From an uncultured Bacteroidales bacterium (lineage in GTDB: Bacteria; Bacteroidota; Bacteroidia; Bacteroidales; Paludibacteraceae): 64,000 nt of DNA. Position numbers and translations under genes: made by a program. The notes under the pieces are model-generated. The model was not told where the DNA came from and made no database searches. It saw only the letters and a program-made list of their open reading frames with translations. Positions 1 to 8,809 of the stretch are shown here, in pieces; position 1 is the first letter of the stretch, and each line of letters opens with the position of its first letter. Location: positions 62,001-126,000 of the forward strand of contig CACXCA010000010.1 of NCBI GenBank assembly GCA_902766045.1, given 5' to 3'.

Positions 1-377
1 CCACCATAGCTGGTAGTCCCCCAAGAGAAATTTTCAGAAAACCGTAAACAATAAGATGCATAAGCCTCATCCCTACTGTCGAATAGCAACTGTACCTGAC
101 AACCCGTTTGTTCAGTACCATATCCATCTTTAGGGTAAGTGATTCTCATCGATTGTAGTCCTGAAGCTGCTTGTGTAGAATCAATCATCGTACGGAGATT
201 CAATGAATTATCCCATGTTCCCGTGGAAAACCCATTTGCTTGAAACAACGCGCGAGACATAGGTTCTCCTTGACGAAGGCTCTCAAAATCTGTAGAGGAT
301 ATCATCGTCGCATGAAGTGCAACCGGCAACATCAACATCCATACCAATATAGCATTAATCTTCATACTTCCATTCAT
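1..377 (-). CDS. Secreted polysaccharide lyase family 14-like protein, 3' end cut by the window edge
   Basis: Only the first 125 codons are present; the gene runs off the left edge. The start at 377 gives MNGSMKIN; a second ATG at 365 (MKINAILVW) is equally possible and puts the signal peptide at the very N-terminus. A hydrophobic stretch ending VALHA suggests secretion. The mature part has a MRITYPKDGYG segment and then a strand ending YCLRFSENFSWG. This resembles the conserved core of PL14-type alginate/glucuronan lyases, where a YPKGSYG-like loop precedes a strand of the jelly-roll fold. The family assignment is by eye from a fragment, so a related heparin-lyase-like jelly roll is also possible. 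It lies downstream of and on the same strand as the rhamnogalacturonan lyase, with 73 bases between them, which fits a secreted polysaccharide-degrading pair. Confidence 0.55.
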   Translation of the reverse strand, partial: MNGSMKINAILVWMLMLPVALHATMISSTDFESLRQGEPMSRALFQANGFSTGTWDNSLNLRTMIDSTQAASGLQSMRITYPKDGYGTEQTGCQVQLLFDSRDEAYASYCLRFSENFSWGTTSYG

Positions 378-445
378 TATGATTCTCACATTGACATCCG
401 CACAAACATATCATACAATCATATCATTCACGAAATATCAATCAT

Positions 446-453
446 CAAAGTTA
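446..453 (-). promoter_or_regulatory. Possible -7 element for the PL14-like gene
   Basis: On the minus strand the octamer TAACTTTG matches the Bacteroidetes -7 consensus TAnnTTTG. It lies about 70 bases upstream of the start at 377 and overlaps the stop codon of the rhamnogalacturonan lyase gene. No clear TTTG is seen 19 bases further upstream, so the two genes could simply be co-transcribed. Confidence 0.35.
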
Positions 454-3195
454 CTGAACTATCAATCTAAAACATTGCAATTCATTTCCGACCATAACTT
501 GAAGCATATAAACACCACTCTTCAAGTCTGTCCTATGTAATGTGTACATATTCTCTCCCACTTCTGCTGAATAAGATGCTTGCAGCACCACCTGGCCTAA
601 CAAATCGACCATGGTGTAACGAACCGTACATGGAGCATTTACCATAACCGACAAAGTTGAATATGAGGCAAGCGGATTCGGACTTATCGACACATTAAAA
701 TCAAAGAGATTCACATCCGACACATCCGTGTATTCTGATTTCTTGACAATAATCTTTTCTTCTATGGATGCATTCGGATTACCACCCACCGTCTGTACTG
801 TATAAGAATACTCACCTATTTGATCATTGATCGTTCCATAGATATGCACTCTTTTAGCATTATCATCCACCTCGACAATCAATCCGTTAGGCAAGCCTGA
901 CACTTCAACGGTTTGCGCATTATCCCATGAGAAATAAATATCTTCAATCGTACTATCCTGACAAACCTCTTGTGATGCATTGGTTGAATACTCTTTAGAA
1001 AGAGAAGAGGCACCATAAGGAACGGTAATCGTACCACCCGTATCGGTCACTTCATTTCCATCATAAGCACCCACTGTAATCAACGAATACTGATAAATGC
1101 CAGGTTCTGTAGGTGTTCCCCCTATTCTAATCTGACCATTTTGCACCGTAGCGGACACACCAGGAGGCAACGTACCTATCACCTTTACACTCTCCGCATT
1201 TGTGAAATTATAGACTGTAGTCGTCATAGGAGATCCTACGTTGACAGTTTGGTTACGAGCACCGCCTGATCCCCAACGACCGATTGTTGCAGGCGATTGA
1301 TTACCCAATTTTTTGTAATATTCCACTGGACTATACCCCAAATGAGGAGGCTGATTATAACCACAATTTTGCCAAGCAACAGCCATGTCATATACATGAT
1401 CATCACGAAGCCAAGGTAATTTATACTCACTTTCAATTGTAGAGTGATAAATCGTTATATAATATTTATCATTGATAGAGGTCCAGAAGATGGATTCCTC
1501 ACGCCAGTCGCCAATGATATCAGCCTGCAAGCAACAATTATATTTGGTGGCATTATTCATATTAGCGCCCCATTCTATTTTTGTACCATCAATTGTCACA
1601 TTATAACCAAAGAGATAAACACGATCCCATGATTTACTGCTGCTGTTCCATTTATCCACATGTCCTCTATCCGAATACTCATCAAGCAAATCGCCATCCC
1701 AATAGATACGGAAATTTATCGAACTAGATTTGGTTGACCCCACATGCCATTCGGATATAGCATCACCTTTGCAGGTATAAATATCTGGATATGACCAACA
1801 AAAATATTCTGAACCGTCATAATTCCCATCACAATCCATAATCAATCCTCGTCCTGTATCACTATCTGTTATTTTTTTTGCAGAAAGCACCTTCCCAGTC
1901 TTAGCATCTAGCAGGGCGCAATCATAAGGTGGATAATCATCTTCCGTAATCATATAATATTCCATTCCATCATTAGAAGGGTCGAACTCACCTAAATGGG
2001 TAGCATCGCCATGACCGAACCCTGTTCTCCACAATAGTTTACCATCATGATCCAAGCAGGCTGCGCCCACAATAATCTCATCAAAGCCATCACCATCCAC
2101 GTCACCACACGTAATGCTATGAGCACCTTGTCCATATATTCCCTGTCCTTGAACATCAGAAGAATGTTTCCATAAATTATTCAATGACTTACCATCCCAA
2201 GAATATGCAGCTGCATAAGAGTATGTATAGATACCACGAGTCGTCACGAAACAAGGCGTAGGTTTACCCTTCACATCCAAGAATGCCACACAACCTTTCA
2301 TCCAGTTACCTCTATGACCGTATGTGGATCCATCCTGATTGGTCGAACGATCATCCCAGTCTCGTTGTATATTGAAATAAGGCCAATAATCAATTGTTGC
2401 CAACTCTTTTCCTGTCACACCACTATAGCAAGTAATCCACTCCTGTCCCCCATCAGTTATCACACCAGATGAATTAACAGATGAAGCTTGATGATTAGCA
2501 TTTTTGGCGGGTCCAGTTGAAAGGTAATTACCTGTCGCATCTTTCGAACCTTGAGCTGTCTTAACAATCAACTCTCCGTATCCATCTCCATCAAAATCAT
2601 AACATAAAAAGGTAAATCGACAGCCATTTACCACGTTAGGCCCGATATCAATTCTCCACAAACGAGTACCATCCAGTTTATAACAATCCAAAACAGGAGG
2701 CGCTGTTGGTTTAGCCAACTCACCCTCACCACCAGACCAATTCACAATAATCTCCTGTTCTCCATCACCATCCATGTCGTATGCAGAACAATCATACGGA
2801 TGATATTCCACCGTACTACCATCTGGCAGTCGATAATTAGCAGGATGTTCCATTCGAATCGAATAATAAGCATCCGGAACACATTTCACTCCTGCCTGAG
2901 AATCAATCAACTTATTATCTCGATCCAACACTTCAAGCGAAAAAGTGGAGTTCTGATATTGAGTAGATAACGTCACATTTGTTCTATCCGTCAACGTAGA
3001 GACGAGATTTCCATCTGCATACAATTTATATGTAGTGGTCTTCGGAGCATCCGTTGCTCGCATTCGCCAACTGACAAACACCTTGTTCCCATCTTTACAT
3101 GCCCATAATCCACGAGAACCATCCGCAAATAGTTTCATGAAAGGAGAAGCCAACAAGGCAAAAAACATTATGTACTGTACTAATTTGTTTTTCAT
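451..3195 (-). CDS. Rhamnogalacturonan lyase, PL11 family, with Ig-like domains and T9SS type A sorting domain
   Basis: The 914-residue product would cleave the rhamnogalacturonan I backbone of pectin by beta-elimination outside the cell. Residues 1-24 are a signal peptide ending KLFA. The catalytic region (about 25-625) opens with GSRGLWACKDGNKVFVSWR, typical of PL11 enzymes (YesW/YesX type), and contains several Ca-binding, propeller-type DxDGDG motifs (YDMDGDGEQE, YDFDGDGYGE, GDVDGDGFDE). Two putative Ig-like domains follow (about 650-825). The last 86 residues, starting NLFDFNVSISPNP and ending with a GVYMLQV strand and FRLIVQ, are a classic T9SS type A C-terminal domain, so the enzyme is probably exported by T9SS and attached to the surface or released. 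The start is ATG at 3195. Substrate assignment rests on the family, not on visible catalytic residues. Confidence 0.88.
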   Translation of the reverse strand: MKNKLVQYIMFFALLASPFMKLFADGSRGLWACKDGNKVFVSWRMRATDAPKTTTYKLYADGNLVSTLTDRTNVTLSTQYQNSTFSLEVLDRDNKLIDSQAGVKCVPDAYYSIRMEHPANYRLPDGSTVEYHPYDCSAYDMDGDGEQEIIVNWSGGEGELAKPTAPPVLDCYKLDGTRLWRIDIGPNVVNGCRFTFLCYDFDGDGYGELIVKTAQGSKDATGNYLSTGPAKNANHQASSVNSSGVITDGGQEWITCYSGVTGKELATIDYWPYFNIQRDWDDRSTNQDGSTYGHRGNWMKGCVAFLDVKGKPTPCFVTTRGIYTYSYAAAYSWDGKSLNNLWKHSSDVQGQGIYGQGAHSITCGDVDGDGFDEIIVGAACLDHDGKLLWRTGFGHGDATHLGEFDPSNDGMEYYMITEDDYPPYDCALLDAKTGKVLSAKKITDSDTGRGLIMDCDGNYDGSEYFCWSYPDIYTCKGDAISEWHVGSTKSSSINFRIYWDGDLLDEYSDRGHVDKWNSSSKSWDRVYLFGYNVTIDGTKIEWGANMNNATKYNCCLQADIIGDWREESIFWTSINDKYYITIYHSTIESEYKLPWLRDDHVYDMAVAWQNCGYNQPPHLGYSPVEYYKKLGNQSPATIGRWGSGGARNQTVNVGSPMTTTVYNFTNAESVKVIGTLPPGVSATVQNGQIRIGGTPTEPGIYQYSLITVGAYDGNEVTDTGGTITVPYGASSLSKEYSTNASQEVCQDSTIEDIYFSWDNAQTVEVSGLPNGLIVEVDDNAKRVHIYGTINDQIGEYSYTVQTVGGNPNASIEEKIIVKKSEYTDVSDVNLFDFNVSISPNPLASYSTLSVMVNAPCTVRYTMVDLLGQVVLQASYSAEVGENMYTLHRTDLKSGVYMLQVMVGNELQCFRLIVQ

Positions 3196-3241
3196 TTTTG
3201 TATTATTTTTTTATGGTTTCTTCAATTTTTTATGTGATGTA

Positions 3242-3262
3242 TAAAGGAGGAATCCTCCTTTA
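3242..3262. promoter_or_regulatory. Perfect palindrome in the 5' leader of the PL11 lyase gene
   Basis: The sequence TAAAGGAGGA-A-TCCTCCTTTA is an inverted repeat with 10-bp arms around a single base. It lies 47-67 bases upstream of the lyase ATG and just downstream of the predicted -7 element. It could be an operator for a dimeric regulator, or an RNA hairpin that hides an AGGAGG motif. Confidence 0.5.
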
Positions 3263-3281
3263 ATGGTTTTATAATTCTGAG

Positions 3282-3310
3282 CAAATTTAATGAAAGTTTT
3301 TGAGTTACAA
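3282..3310 (-). promoter_or_regulatory. Predicted Bacteroidetes-type promoter of the PL11 lyase gene
   Basis: On the minus strand TAAATTTG (3282-3289) matches the TAnnTTTG -7 consensus. A TTG (3308-3310) lies 18 bases upstream where the -33 TTTG is expected. Transcription would start near 3275, giving a leader of about 80 bases that includes the palindrome. Confidence 0.55.
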
Positions 3311-3439
3311 TGTTTTTCCAGGAAAAACTATTAATAAAGGCAAAAGCTTACCTGGAATAAGAATCACTCCATACGCAATAAGGATAAGGAATGAGACCTT
3401 CTGCATTCCCTTCCCAACTAATTCTCAACTCTTAAATAA

Positions 3440-3474
3440 CTCTTAATTCTTAACTCTTAATTCTTAATTCTTAA
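3440..3474. repeat. Tandem heptamer (C/T)TCTTAA, five contiguous copies
   Basis: Five 7-base units lie end to end (3440, 3447, 3454, 3461, 3468), alternating CTCTTAA and TTCTTAA. A sixth isolated copy is at 3429-3435. The tract covers the place where the -33 element of the slyD-like gene should be, since the -7 element begins at 3485. Copy-number change would alter sequence or spacing around that promoter. Confidence 0.8.
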
Positions 3475-3484
3475 TTTAATGTCT

Positions 3485-3492
3485 TATCTTTG
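3485..3492 (+). promoter_or_regulatory. Predicted -7 element of the slyD-like gene
   Basis: TATCTTTG matches the TAnnTTTG consensus. It is 27 bases upstream of the ATG at 3520. The -33 position falls inside the heptamer repeat and reads TTCT or similar rather than TTTG. Confidence 0.55.
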
Positions 3493-3519
3493 TCGAAATT
3501 TTCACAAACAATATAAACT

Positions 3520-4113
3520 ATGATTATTGAAGATAAAAAATTTGTTGCTGTTTCCTACGATCTATTTGTAAGAAACGATGATGACAAACTTGAGTTATGG
3601 GAACAAGCTCCAGCTTCTGCACCGTTGAGATTCACTTTCGGATTAGGTATGATGTTGGAAAAATTCGAAGAAAACCTTCATGGATTAAAGGAAGGCGATA
3701 TATTTGACTTTACCATTGACAAAAAAGATGCATACGGAGACTATGAAGATGGAAGAGTGGTTGAACTAGACAAGAACATCTTTATGGTAGATGGCAAGTT
3801 TGACGATGAGTACATCAAAGAAGGCAACATAGTACCTATGATGGATGTTGATGGGAACCGAATAAATGGTATTGTTTTAAAAATAGGCAAGGATAAGGTA
3901 AAAATGGATTTTAACCATCCATTAGCTGGTGAAGATCTCAACTTCAGAGGAAAAGTATTAGAAGTAAGAGATGCGACAGAAGAAGAAATTGCGGTAGCTA
4001 CCAAGCCACACAAATGTGGTGGCTGCGGAGGTGGTTGCGGTGACTGCGAAGGTGGCTGTGGTGAAGACAGCTGCAACGAAGGTGGCTGTGGTCATTGTCA
4101 ACACGACGCATAA
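3520..4113 (+). CDS. slyD: SlyD-like FKBP-type peptidyl-prolyl cis-trans isomerase with Cys-rich metal-binding tail
   Basis: The 197-residue cytoplasmic protein should catalyse proline isomerisation and act as a chaperone and metal (Ni/Zn) carrier. The N-terminal half has the split FKBP domain with the flap insert typical of SlyD ([25 protein letters not shown], then an acidic insert around residues 85-135). The last 36 residues form a Gly/Cys-rich tail with eight cysteines and three histidines ([12 protein letters not shown] and so on), comparable to the metal-binding tail of E. coli SlyD but richer in cysteine than histidine. There is no signal peptide. The gene ends 17 bases before the chosen chorismate synthase start, so the two are probably co-transcribed. 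Confidence 0.9.
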   Translation: MIIEDKKFVAVSYDLFVRNDDDKLELWEQAPASAPLRFTFGLGMMLEKFEENLHGLKEGDIFDFTIDKKDAYGDYEDGRVVELDKNIFMVDGKFDDEYIKEGNIVPMMDVDGNRINGIVLKIGKDKVKMDFNHPLAGEDLNFRGKVLEVRDATEEEIAVATKPHKCGGCGGGCGDCEGGCGEDSCNEGGCGHCQHDA

Positions 4114-4130
4114 TCAAATGCTTCAGAAAA

Positions 4131-5204
4131 ATGAATTCTTTCGGTAATATACTTAAATTAACCACATTCGGAGAATCTCACGGATTAGCCATCGGTGGTA
4201 TTATTGATGGATATCCTGCGGGCATATCCATCGACTTGGATTTCATTCAGAATGAACTCAACAGAAGAAAGCCAGGCCAATCCGCTTTAACCACCGCTCG
4301 TCAAGAATCCGATAAAATAGAAATACTATCAGGTGTCTTTGATGGACTATCAACTGGCACCCCCATTGCATTTGAGGTCAGAAACAACGACCAACACTCC
4401 AAAGACTACTCAGAGCTAAAGGATTTATATCGTCCCTCTCATGCAGACTATACATACGACTGCAAATATGGCATTCGTGACTACACAGGAGGAGGACGCA
4501 GTTCTGCCCGCACGACCATTGCACAAGTAGCGGGGGGAGCATTTGCCAAACTGATGTTAAGGAAATGGGGCGTAAATATCCATGCATATACCTCTCAAGT
4601 TGGAAATATAAAAACGGACCACACGTATCAAGAGTTGGATCTACAATTAACAGAAACAAACCCGGTACGTTGTCCAGACCCACTTGTAGCCAGTGAAATG
4701 GAACAACTCATCAAACAGACAAAAGAAGAGGGTGATACCATCGGAGGCATCATCAGCTGTGTCATTCAAAACTGTCCCGTCGGACTAGGAGAACCACAGT
4801 TCGGAAAGCTCCATGCCCTATTGGCACAAGCCATGCTTTCAATCAATGCTGCAAAAGGATTCGAATATGGATGTGGATTCGAAGGAGTCACAAAAAAAGG
4901 TTCCGAACTGAATGATGTATTTTGTGTAAAAGGAAAGGAAATTCATACCATCACGAATAATTCTGGTGGCATTCAAGGAGGCATTTCCAATGGAGAAGAT
5001 ATCTTCTTCCGTGTAGCATTCAAGCCTGTCCCTACTTTATTAAAGGATCAGGAGACTGTCGATCGAAATGGTAACAAGATCACATTCAAGGCAAGAGGCC
5101 GACATGACCCTTGTGTATTACCTCGAGCAGTGCCTATTGTAGAAGCAATGGCTGCGCTCACGATTGCAGATGCTATATTGATGAATCGTTCCGCAAAAAT
5201 CTAA
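4131..5204 (+). CDS. aroC: Chorismate synthase
   Basis: The enzyme converts 5-enolpyruvylshikimate-3-phosphate to chorismate, the last step of the shikimate pathway, using reduced FMN. The 357-residue product starts [18 protein letters not shown], where GESHG is the first family signature. The [10 protein letters not shown] and [19 protein letters not shown] motifs are also present, and the length is normal. An in-frame start at 4095 would add 12 residues overlapping slyD; the start at 4131 aligns with the family N-terminus and was chosen. No other shikimate gene is in the window. Confidence 0.96.
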   Translation: MNSFGNILKLTTFGESHGLAIGGIIDGYPAGISIDLDFIQNELNRRKPGQSALTTARQESDKIEILSGVFDGLSTGTPIAFEVRNNDQHSKDYSELKDLYRPSHADYTYDCKYGIRDYTGGGRSSARTTIAQVAGGAFAKLMLRKWGVNIHAYTSQVGNIKTDHTYQELDLQLTETNPVRCPDPLVASEMEQLIKQTKEEGDTIGGIISCVIQNCPVGLGEPQFGKLHALLAQAMLSINAAKGFEYGCGFEGVTKKGSELNDVFCVKGKEIHTITNNSGGIQGGISNGEDIFFRVAFKPVPTLLKDQETVDRNGNKITFKARGRHDPCVLPRAVPIVEAMAALTIADAILMNRSAKI

Positions 5205-5292
5205 ATTTCTCTCTGTTGAAGAAAAGAAAGCTATTTCGATTCATTATTTATTCAACTGACTTATTGAAGAAAGAAACAATATAAACTATAAA

Positions 5293-6774
5293 ATGGCAAA
5301 AGAATTAACACCACGCAGTGAGGATTACTCACAATGGTATAACGACTTAGTTATCAAAGCGGATTTGGCAGAAACTTCCGCAGTTAGAGGTTGTATGGTC
5401 ATCAAGCCATACGGTTATGCGATTTGGGAGAAGATGCATAACGAGTTAGATCGTATGTTCAAAGAGACGGGACACGTCAATGCATACTTCCCGTTGTTCA
5501 TTCCAAAATCCTTCTTAAGCAAGGAAGCTGATCATGTGGAAGGATTCGCAAAAGAGTGTGCTGTCGTTACTCACTACAGATTGAAGACCAACCCAGATGG
5601 TAGTGGTGTGGTAGTTGATCCAGATGCCAAATTGGAAGAGGAACTAATCGTTCGTCCTACCTCAGAGACTATCATTTGGAACACTTACAAAAATTGGATT
5701 CAATCCTACCGTGATCTTCCAATCCTATGCAACCAATGGGCTAACGTGGTTCGTTGGGAGATGCGTACACGTTTGTTCCTTCGTACTGCAGAGTTCTTGT
5801 GGCAAGAGGGTCACACCGCGCACGAGACTTACGAAGAGGCAGAGGCAGAAGCACAAAAGATGTTGAATGTCTATGGCGACTTTGTAGAGAACTTCATGGC
5901 AGTGCCAGTCATCAAAGGAGTGAAGTCTGAGACCGAACGTTTCGCTGGTGCTGTTGACACCTACACCATCGAAGCATTGATGCAAGATGGAAAAGCACTT
6001 CAATCAGGTACATCCCACTTCTTAGGTCAGAACTTTGCAAAAGCCTTCGATGTTCAATTCCAAACACGTGAAGGCAAACTCGATTACGTATGGGCTACCT
6101 CATGGGGTGTATCCACCCGTTTGATGGGTGCGCTCATCATGACACACTCAGATGACAATGGATTAGTATTGCCTCCAAACTTGGCACCTATCCAAGTGGT
6201 CATCATTCCTATTGCCTTCAAGAAGTTGACCGATGAGATGAAAGCAAAAATCGATGCTATGATTGCCAATTTGAAAGCATTGGGCATCTCTGTCAAATAT
6301 GATTCTGACGACACTAAAACGCCAGGATGGAAGTTCGCCGAATACGAATTGAAAGGTGTTCCTGTCCGCTTAACAGTAGGTCCTCGCGACTTCGAAAACA
6401 ACACCATCGAGGTGGCACGTCGCGACACACTTACGAAAGAGAATGTCAGTATGGACGGAATCGCAGAATATGTAAAGAACCTATTGTCAGAGATTCAAAA
6501 GAACATCTTCCAGAAGGCTTTGAACTATCGTAATTCCATGATCAAGAAAGTGGATAGCTATGACGAGTTCAAGACTGAAATCGAAAAAGGAGGCTTCATT
6601 TTAGCTCACTGGGATGGGACCCCAGAAACAGAAGCTAAAATCAAAGAAGAGACTAAAGCAACCATCCGTTGTGTTCCTTTCGATACCTATTTGGACGATG
6701 ACAAAGAGCCAGGCAAGTGCATGGTGACTGGCAAGCCATCTAAATGCAGAGTGTTATTTGCAAGATCATATTAA
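5293..6774 (+). CDS. proS: Prolyl-tRNA synthetase, short archaeal/eukaryote-like type
   Basis: The 493-residue class II aminoacyl-tRNA synthetase charges tRNA-Pro. It begins with [19 protein letters not shown] and carries the motif 2 region [23 protein letters not shown] and a late class II core with [16 protein letters not shown]. The C-terminal extension ends [18 protein letters not shown], the zinc-binding-like tail with terminal Tyr found in the short ProS form, which lacks the editing insert of E. coli ProS. This form is usual in Bacteroidetes. The ATG at 5293 lies 88 bases after aroC; a hairpin terminator follows the stop. Confidence 0.97.
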   Translation: MAKELTPRSEDYSQWYNDLVIKADLAETSAVRGCMVIKPYGYAIWEKMHNELDRMFKETGHVNAYFPLFIPKSFLSKEADHVEGFAKECAVVTHYRLKTNPDGSGVVVDPDAKLEEELIVRPTSETIIWNTYKNWIQSYRDLPILCNQWANVVRWEMRTRLFLRTAEFLWQEGHTAHETYEEAEAEAQKMLNVYGDFVENFMAVPVIKGVKSETERFAGAVDTYTIEALMQDGKALQSGTSHFLGQNFAKAFDVQFQTREGKLDYVWATSWGVSTRLMGALIMTHSDDNGLVLPPNLAPIQVVIIPIAFKKLTDEMKAKIDAMIANLKALGISVKYDSDDTKTPGWKFAEYELKGVPVRLTVGPRDFENNTIEVARRDTLTKENVSMDGIAEYVKNLLSEIQKNIFQKALNYRNSMIKKVDSYDEFKTEIEKGGFILAHWDGTPETEAKIKEETKATIRCVPFDTYLDDDKEPGKCMVTGKPSKCRVLFARSY

Positions 6775-6786
6775 TTTTTATATCAC

Positions 6787-6824
6787 AAAGCGTTGGAGCA
6801 AACTGTTCCAACGCTTTCTTTTTC
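6787..6824 (+). terminator. Rho-independent terminator after proS
   Basis: An 11-bp perfect stem AAAGCGTTGGA / TCCAACGCTTT (6787-6797 with 6807-6817) encloses a 9-base loop. It is followed by CTTTTTTC. It starts 12 bases after the proS stop and ends just before the adhesin-cassette start at 6834. Confidence 0.85.
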
Positions 6825-6833
6825 GAATATACC

Positions 6834-8102
6834 ATGAAAAGAAGTTTTTTATTTTCTATTCTATTTCTATCCACACTGTTATCACATGCGGGAGTGAGGT
6901 CATTGTATGAACCTACAGCATTAAGTCCGAATCAATTTGTCATTGCGGATCCATGCAAAATAGATTCAATACCCCTTACAGTAATGATAGTGCCACAATA
7001 TATGCTTCCCTTGTATTATGGCTATGAAACAGAAGAAAACAGAACACTCTATTTCTCTCCACATACAACAACGTTTGTAAGAGATGCGGAATACTTCCTC
7101 CCCTATACCAAAGGATATACCGCATTGGGATTCATTTTCGAACCTTCTTTTCTTTACAAAATAAACGAAAAAGCCAGCATACGAGCAGGAATCCACCTCA
7201 TGGCATTCGCTGGCGATCACAAAACCATTCGAAATATATCACCCATTCTATCCCTGACATTCCAACCTGTCCGATGGTTGACCCTGACAGGAGGAACCTT
7301 GGGTTCTGGCATATATCACGATTTATACGAACCCATGTATGATTACGATCGCTTTTTCTACGACAATCAAGAGATGGGATTATCCGCACGAACCAATACA
7401 AAATATTGGAATTCAGACATGTGGTGCAACTGGGAAGACTTCATTATCCCAGGATCTGATTTTCAAGAACGGTTCACCTTCGGATGGAGAAACGATTTTC
7501 ATGCACCAGAGATTGCTAATAAAGTTCAAATCAACATACCATTTCATCTCATGATGAACCACAGAGGCGGTCAGATCGATGCAGTAGAAGACACATGCAT
7601 CGAAACCCTAATGAATGTGGCGACAGGAATCAATGCAGATATAACGATAAAAGATAAAGTTATAATCACCCCAGACATACCATTTTTCTTTTTCTCAAAT
7701 CGTTCCAATGAAGAACACATCCATACCCACTATCAAAACGGCTATGGCATCTATCCACAGGTATGCGTACAAAACACGGGGGTAAAGCATCATTGGAAAG
7801 TCAACGCAGGATACTGGTATGGTAATAAATTCATCTCTGGCAGAGGAAGTTACCTTTTCCAATCGAGATCATACTTTGACGAGGCATTCGAACGACAATA
7901 TAGGCACCTGATCACAGGAAAAGTTTCCTACATTTATCATTACAAGAAATTCTCTTTTGGCGGAGAGTTCCAACTCTATTATGATACCGACGAAGCATCC
8001 ACAGACATATCGGCCGGCATCTATATGCGTTTCGAACAACTCTTTAAGATTCACACATTCAAAGAAAAAGAAAAAGAGAAAATAGGATTCTTGGGGTTAT
8101 GA
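6834..8102 (+). CDS. Unrecognised outer-membrane beta-barrel protein, first gene of the adhesin cassette
   Basis: I do not recognise the family. The 422-residue product starts MKRSFLFSILFLSTLLSHAG, a clear signal peptide, and then alternates short polar turns with aromatic-rich amphipathic strands (for example ALGFIFEPSFLYKINEKAS, RLITGKVSYIYHYKKFSFGG, SAGIYMRFEQLF). This is the pattern of a transmembrane beta-barrel of about 14-18 strands. An in-frame start at 6744 lies inside proS and has no signal peptide at its front, so the ATG at 6834 was chosen. The stop overlaps the next start (ATGA, 8099-8102), so it is translationally coupled to the OmpA-family gene. Its position at the head of the operon suggests a role in export or anchoring of the giant surface protein. 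Confidence 0.8.
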   Translation: MKRSFLFSILFLSTLLSHAGVRSLYEPTALSPNQFVIADPCKIDSIPLTVMIVPQYMLPLYYGYETEENRTLYFSPHTTTFVRDAEYFLPYTKGYTALGFIFEPSFLYKINEKASIRAGIHLMAFAGDHKTIRNISPILSLTFQPVRWLTLTGGTLGSGIYHDLYEPMYDYDRFFYDNQEMGLSARTNTKYWNSDMWCNWEDFIIPGSDFQERFTFGWRNDFHAPEIANKVQINIPFHLMMNHRGGQIDAVEDTCIETLMNVATGINADITIKDKVIITPDIPFFFFSNRSNEEHIHTHYQNGYGIYPQVCVQNTGVKHHWKVNAGYWYGNKFISGRGSYLFQSRSYFDEAFERQYRHLITGKVSYIYHYKKFSFGGEFQLYYDTDEASTDISAGIYMRFEQLFKIHTFKEKEKEKIGFLGL

Positions 8103-8809
8103 AACACATACTTTCACTACTTATCTTACTGAGCTTATCCGCACAAGTATTTGCCAAAGAGAAGCAACGCGTGACTGAGCAAGGCTCCTCCCTCTTCTAT
8201 CGAAGTTGGAGATACCCCGTTATTCCTGACGGAAAAGAAACAGAAGTAGAGAAAGATACACTGCCATCAGACACGCTGCCCGCCATAAGTGAAAAAACGG
8301 ACACCCTCCTAGTGGATTCACTACCCGCACTTCCAGATTCCTTGAATCAACAAATCGACACGTTGGTTCGTCATCCACAGGAACTGACAGAGGGTCCGGA
8401 TGACAACACGAAGAGAGATTCGATAACTGTTGCACCACCAAAAGGTGGACCAAGAGTAGAGCTACCCGACATTAATACCTGCATAGTCTATTTCATCTTC
8501 GACCAAGACAATTTCATCACCGATTACAGTGCAGAGTTTGACACCATCATGCGATTCATCGATTATCACAAAGGGAAAAACTTTGATGTGATTGGGCATA
8601 CGGATGAAAGAGGAACAGTAGCTTACAATCAGAAGTTATCAGAACGCAGGTCAAAGAAGGTGTACGATGTTTTGGTGCGTCGAGGCGTAGATCCAAGACG
8701 CATGAAGATGATTGGACGCAGCGAATTAGAATTAGCCATTCCACATGCAAAGAATGAGAGAGAACATTTGTTGAACAGAAGAGTGGAAATAAAAGTACGT
8801 CAAGAATGA
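8099..8809 (+). CDS. OmpA-family peptidoglycan-associated protein
   Basis: The 236-residue protein has a signal peptide (MKHILSLLILLSLSAQVFA) and a Pro/Thr/Asp-rich linker with repeated DTLP-type motifs (about residues 45-120). A C-terminal OmpA/MotB domain follows (about 128-236). That domain shows FDVIGHTDERGTVAYNQKLSERRSKKVYDVLVRRGV and ends LLNRRVEIKV, the peptidoglycan-binding signature with its conserved Asp and Arg. There is no lipobox cysteine. It overlaps both neighbours by ATGA. OmpA-domain proteins are common partners of PorP/SprF proteins in T9SS adhesin loci and probably tie the complex to the cell wall. Confidence 0.9.
   Translation: MKHILSLLILLSLSAQVFAKEKQRVTEQGSSLFYRSWRYPVIPDGKETEVEKDTLPSDTLPAISEKTDTLLVDSLPALPDSLNQQIDTLVRHPQELTEGPDDNTKRDSITVAPPKGGPRVELPDINTCIVYFIFDQDNFITDYSAEFDTIMRFIDYHKGKNFDVIGHTDERGTVAYNQKLSERRSKKVYDVLVRRGVDPRRMKMIGRSELELAIPHAKNEREHLLNRRVEIKVRQE

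Larger units (their letters stand above)
3196..3519. other. Divergent intergenic region between PL11 lyase and slyD-like gene
   Basis: This 324-base gap separates two divergent genes. It holds a 10-bp-arm palindrome, a minus-strand promoter for the lyase, a tandem heptamer tract and a plus-strand -7 element, each listed separately. The stretch 3313-3427 shows no gene or RNA that I can recognise. Confidence 0.6.

Noticed and set aside
240..470. Plus-strand 76-codon frame
   Set aside because: It lies opposite the secreted PL14-like gene and has no domain, signal peptide or promoter; it is a shadow frame.
3741..4076. Minus-strand 111-codon Pro/Ser-rich frame
   Set aside because: It is the antisense of the Gly/Cys tail and FKBP domain of slyD; no independent support.
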